Shown: piece by piece, positions 42,968-50,557 of the stretch
Layout: every line of letters begins with the position of its first letter
Position numbering within the stretch: position 1 is the stretch's first letter
Assembly (NCBI GenBank): GCA_039818825.1
Contig: JBCBTD010000030.1
Coordinates: 1-50,557, forward strand
DNA length: 50,557 nt
Direction: 5' to 3'
Origin: JBCBTD01 sp039818825
GTDB taxonomy: Bacteria; Pseudomonadota; Alphaproteobacteria; Geminicoccales; Geminicoccaceae
Position numbers and translations under genes: made by a program
The notes under the pieces: generated by a model
Seen by the model: the letters and a program-made list of their open reading frames with translations, nothing else
Databases searched by the model: none
Told to the model about the DNA's origin: nothing

Positions 42968-43750
42968 CTAACCGCGGTCATCGAGCCCCTCCCGTTGCTG
43001 CCGGTCCATGGCCAGGAGGGCGTCGCCTGCGGCAGGCGCGAGCAAGCCCGCCATGTGACCGCGCCATGACGACAGCGCCTCGGTCTCGGAGCAAAGGTCG
43101 ACGACGTCGGCGTCGCAGATCAGCCGCGCAACCGCTTCCGGTTCTTCCTCGGAGAGCGCACGAAGCTCGTGCTCGAGCCAAGCAGCCCCCGGCTCCTTCG
43201 CGCTCATGTCCACACCCTCGGCGAAGAAGACCGGATTCCAATAGCCGCGAAAATGGCTGAGAATGAACCCGACACGGCTGTCGAGACGGGTGAAGCGGCC
43301 GTAGGTCCGTCGCAGCATGCGCGAGCGCTCGCACTCGGCGACGGCCGCGCGGATCTGGTTGTCACGAGACGCGTCGCCGATCCTCGCCAGCTCCCGCGCG
43401 ACGACCGCGTCGTTCGGATCCCGCCCCAGGATCAGGATCGAGAAGTAGGCCAGCCACTTGTTCTCGGCATGGCGACGGGCGTTGGCGAGGAAGTACGCTC
43501 GCGGTTCGCCCAGTCGCCACAATGCGTGCAGGGCATCGTAAACGACCTCGCGGTTGGCTTCGCTCACGACGGTAGAAGCAAGCTCGCGAAGCTGCGGGCG
43601 CAGAGCCGCGTCGCCGCTCTTGCCGGCCAGCTGCACCTGCCGGCGGGCGTCTCTCGGCGGCACGGCGGTGCCACAAAGCGACGGCATCGCATCCCGAAGC
43701 GCTTCGGCCGTGCTCTGAGCGGCGGTCATCGCTGCCGGCCTCCCTCTCAT
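42968..43750 (-). CDS. Helical (HEAT-like) protein of the tail operon, function unknown
   Basis: 260 residues, nearly all helical. The stretch EANREVVYDALHALWRLGEP and following WLAYFSILILGRDPND resembles HEAT-type helix pairs. No signal peptide. ATG 43750 overlaps the stop of the giant upstream gene (ATGA), which favours this start over ATG 43729. Inside a hub/spike gene run, a chaperone or an assembly adaptor for the upstream giant protein is plausible. No named family is recognised. Confidence 0.75.
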   Translation of the reverse strand: MRGRPAAMTAAQSTAEALRDAMPSLCGTAVPPRDARRQVQLAGKSGDAALRPQLRELASTVVSEANREVVYDALHALWRLGEPRAYFLANARRHAENKWLAYFSILILGRDPNDAVVARELARIGDASRDNQIRAAVAECERSRMLRRTYGRFTRLDSRVGFILSHFRGYWNPVFFAEGVDMSAKEPGAAWLEHELRALSEEEPEAVARLICDADVVDLCSETEALSSWRGHMAGLLAPAAGDALLAMDRQQREGLDDRG

Positions 43751-46700
43751 CGCTGCCGCAGGAGCGGCGGCACCGTCGTCGGGCCGCTGCGTGCACGGGC
43801 ACGAACGTTCTGCGGTTCGTCCAGCCGCTTCGCGCCGCCGATGGTGTCCGTGGCGGGCAGAGGCCCGGCGTTGAATATGTTCGTAGCGGCCGGGTGGTGG
43901 ATCGCGTTGCCGCCGTCCAGGATCGCGTGACCGACCTCATGACCGGCGACGTAGGGGAAGATGGCGTCGCTGGCGTCGACCGCCTGCTCCTGAATGATAC
44001 AGAGGTTTTGCCAAGCTGGCAGGTTGGTGGCCAGGAAGTCGCCGCCGGTCGCCCCAGCCAGGATCGGCCCGCCGGGCGAGAGCTGGATGTTGACCTGCCC
44101 GATCGCGATCACGTCGAGCGTGCTCAGATTCCCGTCGTTGAAGTTCAGCCCGAGGACCGTGCCTTCGAGCAGGTTGATGTCGTTGGTGAAGTTGAGCGCC
44201 GGTTCCTGCACCACGAGGCCGGGCGGCACGTTGGCGATCAGGTCGAAGTCGACGTCCTGGCGCGGATTGACCAACACCACGAACAGATTGGTGATGGCGT
44301 CGCTGTGAGCGTGCGTGGTGGCGGCGAACCCGGCCTCGCCGTTGATCTCCGTCGCGATCTTCTGCGCTGCGACCTGATTGCCGTCGCCGCTGGCGATATC
44401 GACGCTGACCGCGCTGGTCGTGCCAGCGGCGTTGGTCATCTCGAACGTCATCGTCCCGGCGGCGCCCGCCGTCCCCGACACCGTCAGGACGTTCCGCACC
44501 GGCGTAACGGTCTCGGCGCTTACCAGGGCGAAGCGGATGGCGAGCTGCGCCCAGTCCTCGCTCATCCTTTCGACCGTGGTCGCCGGGGCGCTGCTGGTGC
44601 CGGCGAGCGTCACGAAGTGGATGTCGCAGGTCCGCACCGCTTTCGGCCCGGCCTCGGCCGGTGGGCGCCCGACCGGCAGCTCGACGCGCGCGATCTCGCT
44701 GCCGTTCAGCAGCGCCGTCGCCCGTATCGTGTCCTCCAGCCGGACCAGCACCGTCTGGTGCGCCAAATGCGCGTCGTCCACGGCGTTCGAGACGAGGCGC
44801 ACATGCTCGTCGATGCGGTAGGCCGGCAGACCACCGACGGTACCCTCGACCATGTCGAACGTGTGGTCGGTCCGTGGCGCACCGCGCCGGAAGCTCTGCA
44901 GACGGATTTGCGGTGTCTCACCGCTCGGCAACCCGGTGAGCTGCAGCCGGAACGTATCCGGATCGGGGGTTGCTCCCGGCGGGCCATCGAACGTCGCCGT
45001 ACCTGGCAGGTTCTGATTGGTGATGGCCTTGCTGACCATCATGCAGGCGTCGTCGCCCGTGAAGGGGAAGCCGACATTCGCTTGGTTGACGAAGATGCTG
45101 GCGACGTTGGTCATCGCCACCCGGTCCCCGTCGGGCTCGAGCCCGGCGACGCCGAGTTGCAGCACGACATCTCGCGCCGCCGCGCTCACTGCCGCGGCCT
45201 CGACCCAGAACTTGCGGCCGAGCTGGTTCGGCCCGGGCGGCAACCCGGGTGTCGTCGTTCCCGGTATCGAGACGTTTTCGATGGCGAGCGGCAGGGTGAC
45301 GGCCGTCTGCCCGGCGGCCGCGACCTCGTCCGCGAGTTCGAACACCCGTAGGCCGGCGCCGACGAGGGTGAGTTCGAGAGTGCCGTCGAACGCTTCCGGA
45401 ACTGCGCGGCGGACGATCAACAACGCGCGGCGCGCCTGAAACGCGTCGTTCTGCACCTGCAGGAAGCGACCAGGATCGATCTTCTCGGTCTGCGACAGCG
45501 GTGCCGGGTCGATGCCGGGCACGGTCCTTTCGCCGGCGATGTCCAACGTGAGCTCGAGCGCCGTGATCGCGGCCAGAGCCGTGCCGCCCGGCGCGCCGTC
45601 GATGGTGAGGGCCAGTTCCAGATGCACGTCGCCCAGCGCGTCACTGTGCGCGGGGCCGCCGATGGCGAAGAGCGTGACCGTGTCGTTGAGCTGTTGCGCA
45701 GTGAAGACGTCGTCACCGTCGCGGAAACGGATCTCATTGCCGCCCACGACGGCGTCGAACAGTCTGATCTTGCCGGTCCCTTCCGCCAGGCGCAGCCTGC
45801 CTTCGCCGACGAACGGCTCGTCCACCGCCAGGAGCACCGGTTGCCGCCGCGGGCTGGTGTGCGGCTTCTCGACCAGGACCACCGGCGGCGCGTCGGCGAT
45901 CCCGGGGCCCGCCGCCTCGCGGCCGGGGAGGTCGATGCGCGGTACGATGTCGGCGATCGCGCGATCGACGATCACGACATCGAAGAGGTCACCCTCGCGG
46001 GCCAAGCGTTTGCAGACGATCGGCCCCTTTGCCTCGCCCAGCGGCGTGCCGGCGTTGCGGGCGACCACGTCGTCGAGAACTTCCAGGATGAAGACGCCGG
46101 GCGCTTTCCGCTTGTCGTCCGGGTACGTGAACGTGCCGTCGGCAAAGGTGGTGCCAGGCTCAGGCGTCCCGGCGCGGCGGTTGCCCGAGGTGCGTCGGAC
46201 TTCGCCGTCCATGTACTCGCCGTCTGGGGCGGTGAGCACGTACTGGCCGACGTAGGGCGTGCCATCTTCGAAGCGAATGCGGACCCGTACGACGAAAACC
46301 GGCGTCGCTTCGGCAGGCGAACGGGTCCATCGCGGCCCCCGCGGCTGGTCGGCGGTGCACCCCTCCTTGTCGTCGACCCCTGGATAGCGTTGCGTGAAAC
46401 AGCAGCGCCGCGTCGTGTTGCTTTCGTTCAGGCACCAGCCGGGCGCCCCTGCCCCAGGTACCGGCAGATCGATCGTGACCGGCGCCGGCACGTCGCTCGG
46501 TAGCGCCGTCGTACGGACGAAGAGGAACTCGGTCCGCCGGTTGGGTCGCGCGGCGTCCTCCGTGTCCTCGACCGGATCGAACTCGCCGCAACCCAACCAG
46601 CGCAGGAACTCGTCCGGACAGTTCGGCAGGAACCGGTCATCCGGCACCGACAGGTTGTCCGCGGCAAGATACGCCTCGACAAGCGCAGCCCACGTCCCGT

Positions 46701-47871
46701 CACCGACCGCGCCGTCCGCTGCGAGACCGTTGTCGTCCTGAAACTCGCGTACGGCTGCGTCCGTCCGCGGCCCGTGGTTGCCGTCGATCGAGCCGTTGTA
46801 GAATCCGCGATCCTGGAGGATCTGCTGGTACTCTCGCACGCCCCAGCTGTCGTTGACGGCAGGCAGCGTCCCGGGCGTCCGAAGACGCCGTAGTGCGTCC
46901 CATTCGCTGAGGGAGGTTGCCCGATCGTTGCCGAAACGCAGCATGGCGAAAGCGCTGCGCGCCCGCCTCTCGGACAGTGACTGGTTGTAGTCGGCGGAGC
47001 CGACGAGGTCGGTATGCCCGACGACCACCAGCTTCAGGTCGGCGTGCTCGGCCGCGAAATCGGCGACCTGCCGGATGACCTGCTTCAGGCAGGGCTCGAT
47101 GAAGGCGCTATCGAAACGGAAATGCACCAAGAAGCGAAGCGCGATGACGGCTCCGTCGCGCAAGACGATCGTGGCTTCCGTCGTCTCGCCCGACCGCACC
47201 TCGACCGCCACCTCGCCGTCGAGGTCGGTCCCGTCGGCGGCGGCGCCACGCCCGACCGCGCTCGCAACGAAGCTGCCTGCCGGGAACGGGTCCTCGGTCC
47301 ACGTGTTCCCGTTCCGATCGGTCATCGCGCGCTCTACTCTGGTCCCGTCCTCCTGGGTCCCAGTCACGCGGGCTTCGACGACGGACGGATCGAAGTTGGG
47401 GTCTCCCTCTTTGACGACGTGGACCACCAGCGTCCCGTCGTCCGTCAACGGCGGGTCGATGGGATCGATGGGGTCGATCGGCCGTTCGCTCGGCGCCTGG
47501 GGCGTGGGTTGGTATTCGCGCAAGCGGAAGCGATAGCCAAAGCAATCCGGGTGGCCTGCCCGCTCGCTGATCTCGAAATGCTCGATCAGGGTTTCGTCGA
47601 CCGTCGTCGCCGACACGATGTCGGCAACGAAGCTCACCGGATCGCCGGCGCGGAAGGCCTCGCGCAGACCGTCCAGACCGTCCCGCGCCTCGGGGCCGGA
47701 TTGGACGCCGACCAACTCGATCGCCGCGCCCACGCGGCCGAGGTCCTGGAGGAAATCGCCCTCCAACCCCGGCACCTCGTGCTCGGTCACGCTCTGGCCC
47801 TGCTCCAGCCCGATCAGCTGAGCCTGTTGCAGCGCCAGATCGCCCAGCATCGGTCGGATCGGGTTGGCCAT
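43747..47871 (-). CDS. Giant multidomain hub-type protein with OmpA, peptidoglycan-binding and HExxH segments
   Basis: 1374 residues. Residues 1-120 resemble DNA-circularisation-type baseplate proteins and the neighbour at 48350-48892. A PIDPIDPIDPP linker (about 131-141) leads to a beta domain. An OmpA-like domain then starts (FRFDSAFIEPC, VVVGHTDLVG at 283-292, NQSLSERRARSAF) and ends with NRRTEFLFV (444-452). A peptidoglycan-binding-1 module (VREYQQILQDRGFYNG ... DGTWAALV, about 345-398) is inserted between the OmpA halves. The middle ~850 residues are Ig-like/beta. Near the C-terminus, AGHEVGHAILDGGNAIHH (HEVGH at 1311-1315, further His at 1325-1326) is a zincin-type motif. It could anchor the particle to peptidoglycan and carry a protease. 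A role as an effector is inference. Confidence 0.82.
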   Translation of the reverse strand: MANPIRPMLGDLALQQAQLIGLEQGQSVTEHEVPGLEGDFLQDLGRVGAAIELVGVQSGPEARDGLDGLREAFRAGDPVSFVADIVSATTVDETLIEHFEISERAGHPDCFGYRFRLREYQPTPQAPSERPIDPIDPIDPPLTDDGTLVVHVVKEGDPNFDPSVVEARVTGTQEDGTRVERAMTDRNGNTWTEDPFPAGSFVASAVGRGAAADGTDLDGEVAVEVRSGETTEATIVLRDGAVIALRFLVHFRFDSAFIEPCLKQVIRQVADFAAEHADLKLVVVGHTDLVGSADYNQSLSERRARSAFAMLRFGNDRATSLSEWDALRRLRTPGTLPAVNDSWGVREYQQILQDRGFYNGSIDGNHGPRTDAAVREFQDDNGLAADGAVGDGTWAALVEAYLAADNLSVPDDRFLPNCPDEFLRWLGCGEFDPVEDTEDAARPNRRTEFLFVRTTALPSDVPAPVTIDLPVPGAGAPGWCLNESNTTRRCCFTQRYPGVDDKEGCTADQPRGPRWTRSPAEATPVFVVRVRIRFEDGTPYVGQYVLTAPDGEYMDGEVRRTSGNRRAGTPEPGTTFADGTFTYPDDKRKAPGVFILEVLDDVVARNAGTPLGEAKGPIVCKRLAREGDLFDVVIVDRAIADIVPRIDLPGREAAGPGIADAPPVVLVEKPHTSPRRQPVLLAVDEPFVGEGRLRLAEGTGKIRLFDAVVGGNEIRFRDGDDVFTAQQLNDTVTLFAIGGPAHSDALGDVHLELALTIDGAPGGTALAAITALELTLDIAGERTVPGIDPAPLSQTEKIDPGRFLQVQNDAFQARRALLIVRRAVPEAFDGTLELTLVGAGLRVFELADEVAAAGQTAVTLPLAIENVSIPGTTTPGLPPGPNQLGRKFWVEAAAVSAAARDVVLQLGVAGLEPDGDRVAMTNVASIFVNQANVGFPFTGDDACMMVSKAITNQNLPGTATFDGPPGATPDPDTFRLQLTGLPSGETPQIRLQSFRRGAPRTDHTFDMVEGTVGGLPAYRIDEHVRLVSNAVDDAHLAHQTVLVRLEDTIRATALLNGSEIARVELPVGRPPAEAGPKAVRTCDIHFVTLAGTSSAPATTVERMSEDWAQLAIRFALVSAETVTPVRNVLTVSGTAGAAGTMTFEMTNAAGTTSAVSVDIASGDGNQVAAQKIATEINGEAGFAATTHAHSDAITNLFVVLVNPRQDVDFDLIANVPPGLVVQEPALNFTNDINLLEGTVLGLNFNDGNLSTLDVIAIGQVNIQLSPGGPILAGATGGDFLATNLPAWQNLCIIQEQAVDASDAIFPYVAGHEVGHAILDGGNAIHHPAATNIFNAGPLPATDTIGGAKRLDEPQNVRARARSGPTTVPPLLRQR

Positions 47872-47890
47872 CTTGGGAACGGGCCCGGGA

Positions 47891-48307
47891 TCAGGCGTTG
47901 AGCGTGTTGAGATGGCCGACGATCGCGTCGATGAGCGCGATCAGCTCGGTCTTGACAGCGTCGACCGACGGCAGCCCGGTGATCACGTCCGCCGCGTCGC
48001 GCACCGCTTGGAACTCGCTCGAGTCGCTCGGCAGGATCTTCTCGGCGGCCGAGATGAAGTTGCCGATCTGACCGGTGAACGCCGCTGCTTCGCCCAGTCC
48101 GGGGATGGAGCCGACGTCGAGATTCTGGATCTCGGTCTTGAGCTTGCCCATCAAGCTGATCAGCTTGCCGAGCAAGTCACCGATCTGATCGGGGACGATC
48201 AACTTCAGCGCGTCGATCGCCGGTTTGATCGTCGCGACATTGCCGTCGAGGAAATCCTTCAGCTCCTGCAGCGCGTCCTTCAGTTCGTCGAAGAGTGTGT
48301 CGGCCAT
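47891..48307 (-). CDS. Small helical protein of the tail operon
   Basis: 138 residues, no Cys or Trp, almost entirely amphipathic helix (LKDALQELKDFLDGNVATIK, LGKLISLMGKLKTEIQNLD). It could be a coiled-coil chaperone or a short tape-measure-like or lid protein. No family is recognised. It is flanked by the two DNA-circularisation-like genes, 42 bases after the first and 19 before the second, so it is a genuine operon member. Confidence 0.75.
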   Translation of the reverse strand: MADTLFDELKDALQELKDFLDGNVATIKPAIDALKLIVPDQIGDLLGKLISLMGKLKTEIQNLDVGSIPGLGEAAAFTGQIGNFISAAEKILPSDSSEFQAVRDAADVITGLPSVDAVKTELIALIDAIVGHLNTLNA

Positions 48308-48349
48308 GTCCGTTGCCCTTGCTTGAGGTCGCCGATGCCCGGAAAGGTG

Positions 48350-48892
48350 TCAGCTTCCTCGATTGACGGCTTGCAGGCGCTCCAGGAGAGAACCGAGCGG
48401 TGCTGCGAACCGCTCGAGCCCGGTCTCGAAAACCGGGAACAAGTCGAGACCCTCGACGAGGTCCTCGATGAGCCCGGTCGCGTCGCCGAGCACGTCGGCA
48501 TCGAGAGCGTCGAGCCCGGCGGCGGCTGGCGGTTCGGGCTCTCGGTACTCGTAGAGCACCATGGCGTAGGCCAACCGCTCTGGGGTGCCGGCCACTTCGC
48601 GCGTCTTCAGATCGGTGATCTTCACCCGCTCGATCTCGGCATCGGTGGCGATGTCGGAGACGAATTCGACCGCCTCGCCAGCCTCGAACTTGTCGGTGAG
48701 CTCGGTGACGAAAGCGAGCGCATCGGGGCCACTCGCGACCCCGGCGAGGCGAATGACCGTCGCCTTGCGGCCGAGGTTCTGAAAGTAGCTGCCGTCGGCT
48801 TCTGGCGCTCGATGCTCCGCCAGCGCACGCACGTCGGAGGTACGCAACGTCTGGACCTGCGGCAGGAGAAGGCCGTCGAGCACCGGGCGCAT
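48350..48892 (-). CDS. DNA-circularisation-N-like baseplate protein
   Basis: 180 residues. The first ~120 align by eye with the N-terminus of the giant protein at 43747-47871: an EH-x-x-P-x-x-x-G-x-F/Y-x-Q-x-LGR block, GVxSGPxA, FxAGxxVxFVxDI and AGxPxxxxY...EY. The pattern recalls the N-terminal domain of Mu gp43/P2-type DNA-circularisation proteins, which are baseplate parts. In eCIS operons a protein at this position joins tube to hub. ATG 48892 is preceded by GGAGG at an ideal 7-base distance; TTG 48898 is an alternative overlapping the upstream stop. Confidence 0.78.
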   Translation of the reverse strand: MRPVLDGLLLPQVQTLRTSDVRALAEHRAPEADGSYFQNLGRKATVIRLAGVASGPDALAFVTELTDKFEAGEAVEFVSDIATDAEIERVKITDLKTREVAGTPERLAYAMVLYEYREPEPPAAAGLDALDADVLGDATGLIEDLVEGLDLFPVFETGLERFAAPLGSLLERLQAVNRGS

Positions 48893-48894
48893 GT

Positions 48895-50244
48895 TCAATC
48901 CTCCATGCCGACGTCGATGCCGTGGCGGCGGGCTTCGTCGGCAAGGGCGCGGGCGAGCGCGTCGGCGAAGTCCAGTTCTGGTTCAGGCGGCGGGGGTGCA
49001 GTCATCCGGACGTCGCCGTACGTCGCTCTGCTGGGTGCCTCGCCGGCGCCGCGCAGCGACGAGCCTTCGGCTCGCTCGTCTGGCTCTGGCGTCGCAACGG
49101 GCGGCAGCAGCGATGCCGCGGGGCCGCCGCCCAGCAGGCTGGCGAACAGGTCGTCGCTCTCGAGTTGCCGGGAGGTCGGCGCAGCTGGCCAAGACGCCGT
49201 GGCCGCAATCGCCTTCGCCGGCTCGACCGCGGCATCTGCCGGGTTTTGCTCCGCGGGCGCAGTGAGAACGGAACGAGCTTCGCCTCGGCCATGCCTGGAG
49301 GCGCGCCGCTCGGAGCGTGCGCTTCCAGCGCCGTCATGTGCCGCAGCGAGCGTGGGCGCCGACCGCGGTCCAGGCTCGCTGCCAACGCCGTCGCGCAACA
49401 TCGCGGCGAGCGTTTCGGTGCCGCACCGGTCGCCCGCCAAGGAATGGTGCCAGGCGGCAGTGGCCGCCGCGCCGCTCGCGGTGACGTTCCGTAGCGCGCG
49501 CACCGAAAGGCGCTCGCGCCAAAGTGGCGCCGCCTCCGACCACGCATCACCGTGCTCGCCCGGCACTGGACGACTCCAACCCGCACGATCCGGAGACGGC
49601 ATGACGCTCACGCCGTTCTGTGCCGGTGCGCGGGCCGGAACCCTCGCTCGCCGGCGCGGCGCGTCGGTCCCGGGTCCTGTAGCCGGCAACGCGCGCTCTG
49701 GGACCGCAGCACCGGCGATTCGCGCCAAGCACTGATCGTCGGCCGTAGTTGGCATCGCACGCACGGCTCCAGCAGTGACGCTGGTCGCCGGATCGTCCGG
49801 TGCGGTTTTGCTGGCGGGCCGCTGAGGAACGGCCCGCTTCCCAACGCACTGGACGAGTTCGGGTGATGGCGGCTTCGGGCGCTCGGCCTTCTCGGGCATG
49901 CCAGGCCGCGCCGAACTCCACGGCACCGGCCGGCGCGCACCACCGACATCACTCTTTCGCTCGGACGAGTCCGGGCGTGCACCCCGCTTCCTGCGCCTTA
50001 CCTCGAGCGGCGCATCGGGCACCGCCTGAGTTTCCGTGGCTTCAGCGAGGGCGCGTTGCCAACGATCTTCTTTCGACAAGGTGGGGCGGTCTTCCACCCA
50101 GCTGCAGGCATTGGCCGAAGCGGTCATGCGGGCCGGCGCCACCGCATCGTGGGCCTTCGCTAGCGCCGTCGCTACGGCACGTGCGGCCGCAACCGCGCCT
50201 GCCCGCAAGCGTTTGGACGACGCGCATGCGAGTATCGGGGTCAC
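48895..50244 (-). CDS. Long low-complexity protein with short C-terminal motif, tail operon
   Basis: 449 residues, rich in Ala, Arg, Pro and Ser, so probably mostly disordered. Only the C-terminus looks ordered (ELDFADALARALADEARRHG then IDV), a short helix of the kind seen at the ends of phage and eCIS accessory proteins. GTG 50244 overlaps the upstream stop (GTGA), and the stop lies within 2 bases of the next start, so translation coupling supports it as a real gene in spite of its composition. The order in the operon would suit a scaffold or adaptor. Function unknown. Confidence 0.65.
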   Translation of the reverse strand: MTPILACASSKRLRAGAVAAARAVATALAKAHDAVAPARMTASANACSWVEDRPTLSKEDRWQRALAEATETQAVPDAPLEVRRRKRGARPDSSERKSDVGGARRPVPWSSARPGMPEKAERPKPPSPELVQCVGKRAVPQRPASKTAPDDPATSVTAGAVRAMPTTADDQCLARIAGAAVPERALPATGPGTDAPRRRARVPARAPAQNGVSVMPSPDRAGWSRPVPGEHGDAWSEAAPLWRERLSVRALRNVTASGAAATAAWHHSLAGDRCGTETLAAMLRDGVGSEPGPRSAPTLAAAHDGAGSARSERRASRHGRGEARSVLTAPAEQNPADAAVEPAKAIAATASWPAAPTSRQLESDDLFASLLGGGPAASLLPPVATPEPDERAEGSSLRGAGEAPSRATYGDVRMTAPPPPEPELDFADALARALADEARRHGIDVGMED

Positions 50245-50557
50245 GCTTCCCGACCCTCTGACCGCCCCATCTCCAGGTAGAGCAGGATCTGGCCGATGGT
50301 GAGCCCGCTGACCTCCTCTGGCGTCCACCCGAACTCTTTGCTCAGCACGAAGCAAGCCTTGGCAAGCGGCGCCTGGACCATCTCCTGGAGGGCGTCGCGG
50401 GGCAGGTCGACGCCCGAAATCTCGTTGATCCGCGTCACCAGGTGACGCGCCAAGCCTGCCGGCAGACGCTGCGCATCCTCCAGCTTCAGTGCCGGATCGA
50501 CCATCGCACGCTGGATGATGAGCGCGGCCGAAAGCCCGTCGTCGTCCTTCGCCGCAC
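50241..50557 (-). CDS. Phage tail assembly chaperone-like protein (partial)
   Basis: The frame is open to the right edge, so the N-terminus is missing; 104 residues are present. The visible part (DGLSAALIIQRAMVDP, then DAQRLPAGLARHLVTRINEI) is typical of small tail assembly chaperones or tail proteins encoded after sheath and tube genes. An internal ATG at 50504 is not the likely start, because family-like residues continue before it. Its stop overlaps the next start. Sheath and tube genes are expected further right. Confidence 0.65.
   Translation of the reverse strand, partial: AAKDDDGLSAALIIQRAMVDPALKLEDAQRLPAGLARHLVTRINEISGVDLPRDALQEMVQAPLAKACFVLSKEFGWTPEEVSGLTIGQILLYLEMGRSEGREA

Noticed and set aside
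1..50557. tRNA or rRNA genes, att sites
   Set aside because: No cloverleaf-type sequence or rRNA segment was recognised by eye, and no direct repeats flank the accessory blocks; a covariance-model scan would be needed to exclude small RNAs.

Overview
The window looks like a chromosomal segment of a high-GC alphaproteobacterium. The order cysS - cimA - trmJ-type methylase - rpsD at the left is typical of Rhodospirillales-like genomes. This placement is an inference from gene order and protein style; there is no rRNA in the window to test it.

Left (1-6030): the cysS 3' end, a decayed or interrupted MscS/cyclic-nucleotide channel gene with an in-frame TAA, then citramalate synthase, a SPOUT tRNA/rRNA methyltransferase and ribosomal protein S4 with a clear terminator. 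From 6031 to 7030 there are only gene remnants (an ArsA-type ATPase and possibly an M20 peptidase). They mark the edge of an accessory block.

Accessory block 1 (7033-13834): a plus-strand operon encodes an 803-residue metzincin-type protease, a 152-residue protein made of two related halves, a YcaO protein and a TfuA protein. YcaO plus TfuA is the known pair for peptide backbone thioamidation, so this is a candidate RiPP or protein-thioamidation module without an obvious short precursor. It faces and overlaps a minus-strand SARP/BTAD-TPR regulator, which lies downstream of an EamA transporter and RadC.

Middle (15863-27114, all minus strand): an envelope group (ScsB/DsbD-like, DsbA-like, patatin-like lipoprotein) and a sugar/polyol ABC importer operon (binding protein, permease, ATPase, permease) ending in two tandem Gfo/Idh/MocA oxidoreductases. 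A 1.2 kb stretch without a convincing gene follows.

Accessory block 2 (28310-50557): a plus-strand AAA+ enhancer-binding-type regulator with an altered GAFTGA loop ends 3 bp from a minus-strand operon of at least 20.9 kb that runs off the right end. This operon encodes contractile-tail baseplate parts: tail assembly chaperone-like protein, DNA-circularisation-like hub proteins, gpD-like hub, gpV-like spike, PAAR tip, gp25-like wedge, baseplate J and a gpI-like tail protein. No capsid, packaging, lysis or integrase gene is seen, and sheath and tube genes would lie to the right of the window. This suits an extracellular contractile injection system or tailocin-like particle better than an intact prophage. 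Its unusual parts are a 1374-residue baseplate-type protein carrying OmpA, peptidoglycan-binding and HExxH protease-like segments, a tail protein with eight tandem repeats of about 110 residues, and a 1068-residue beta-rich protein ending in a helix-hairpin-helix module.
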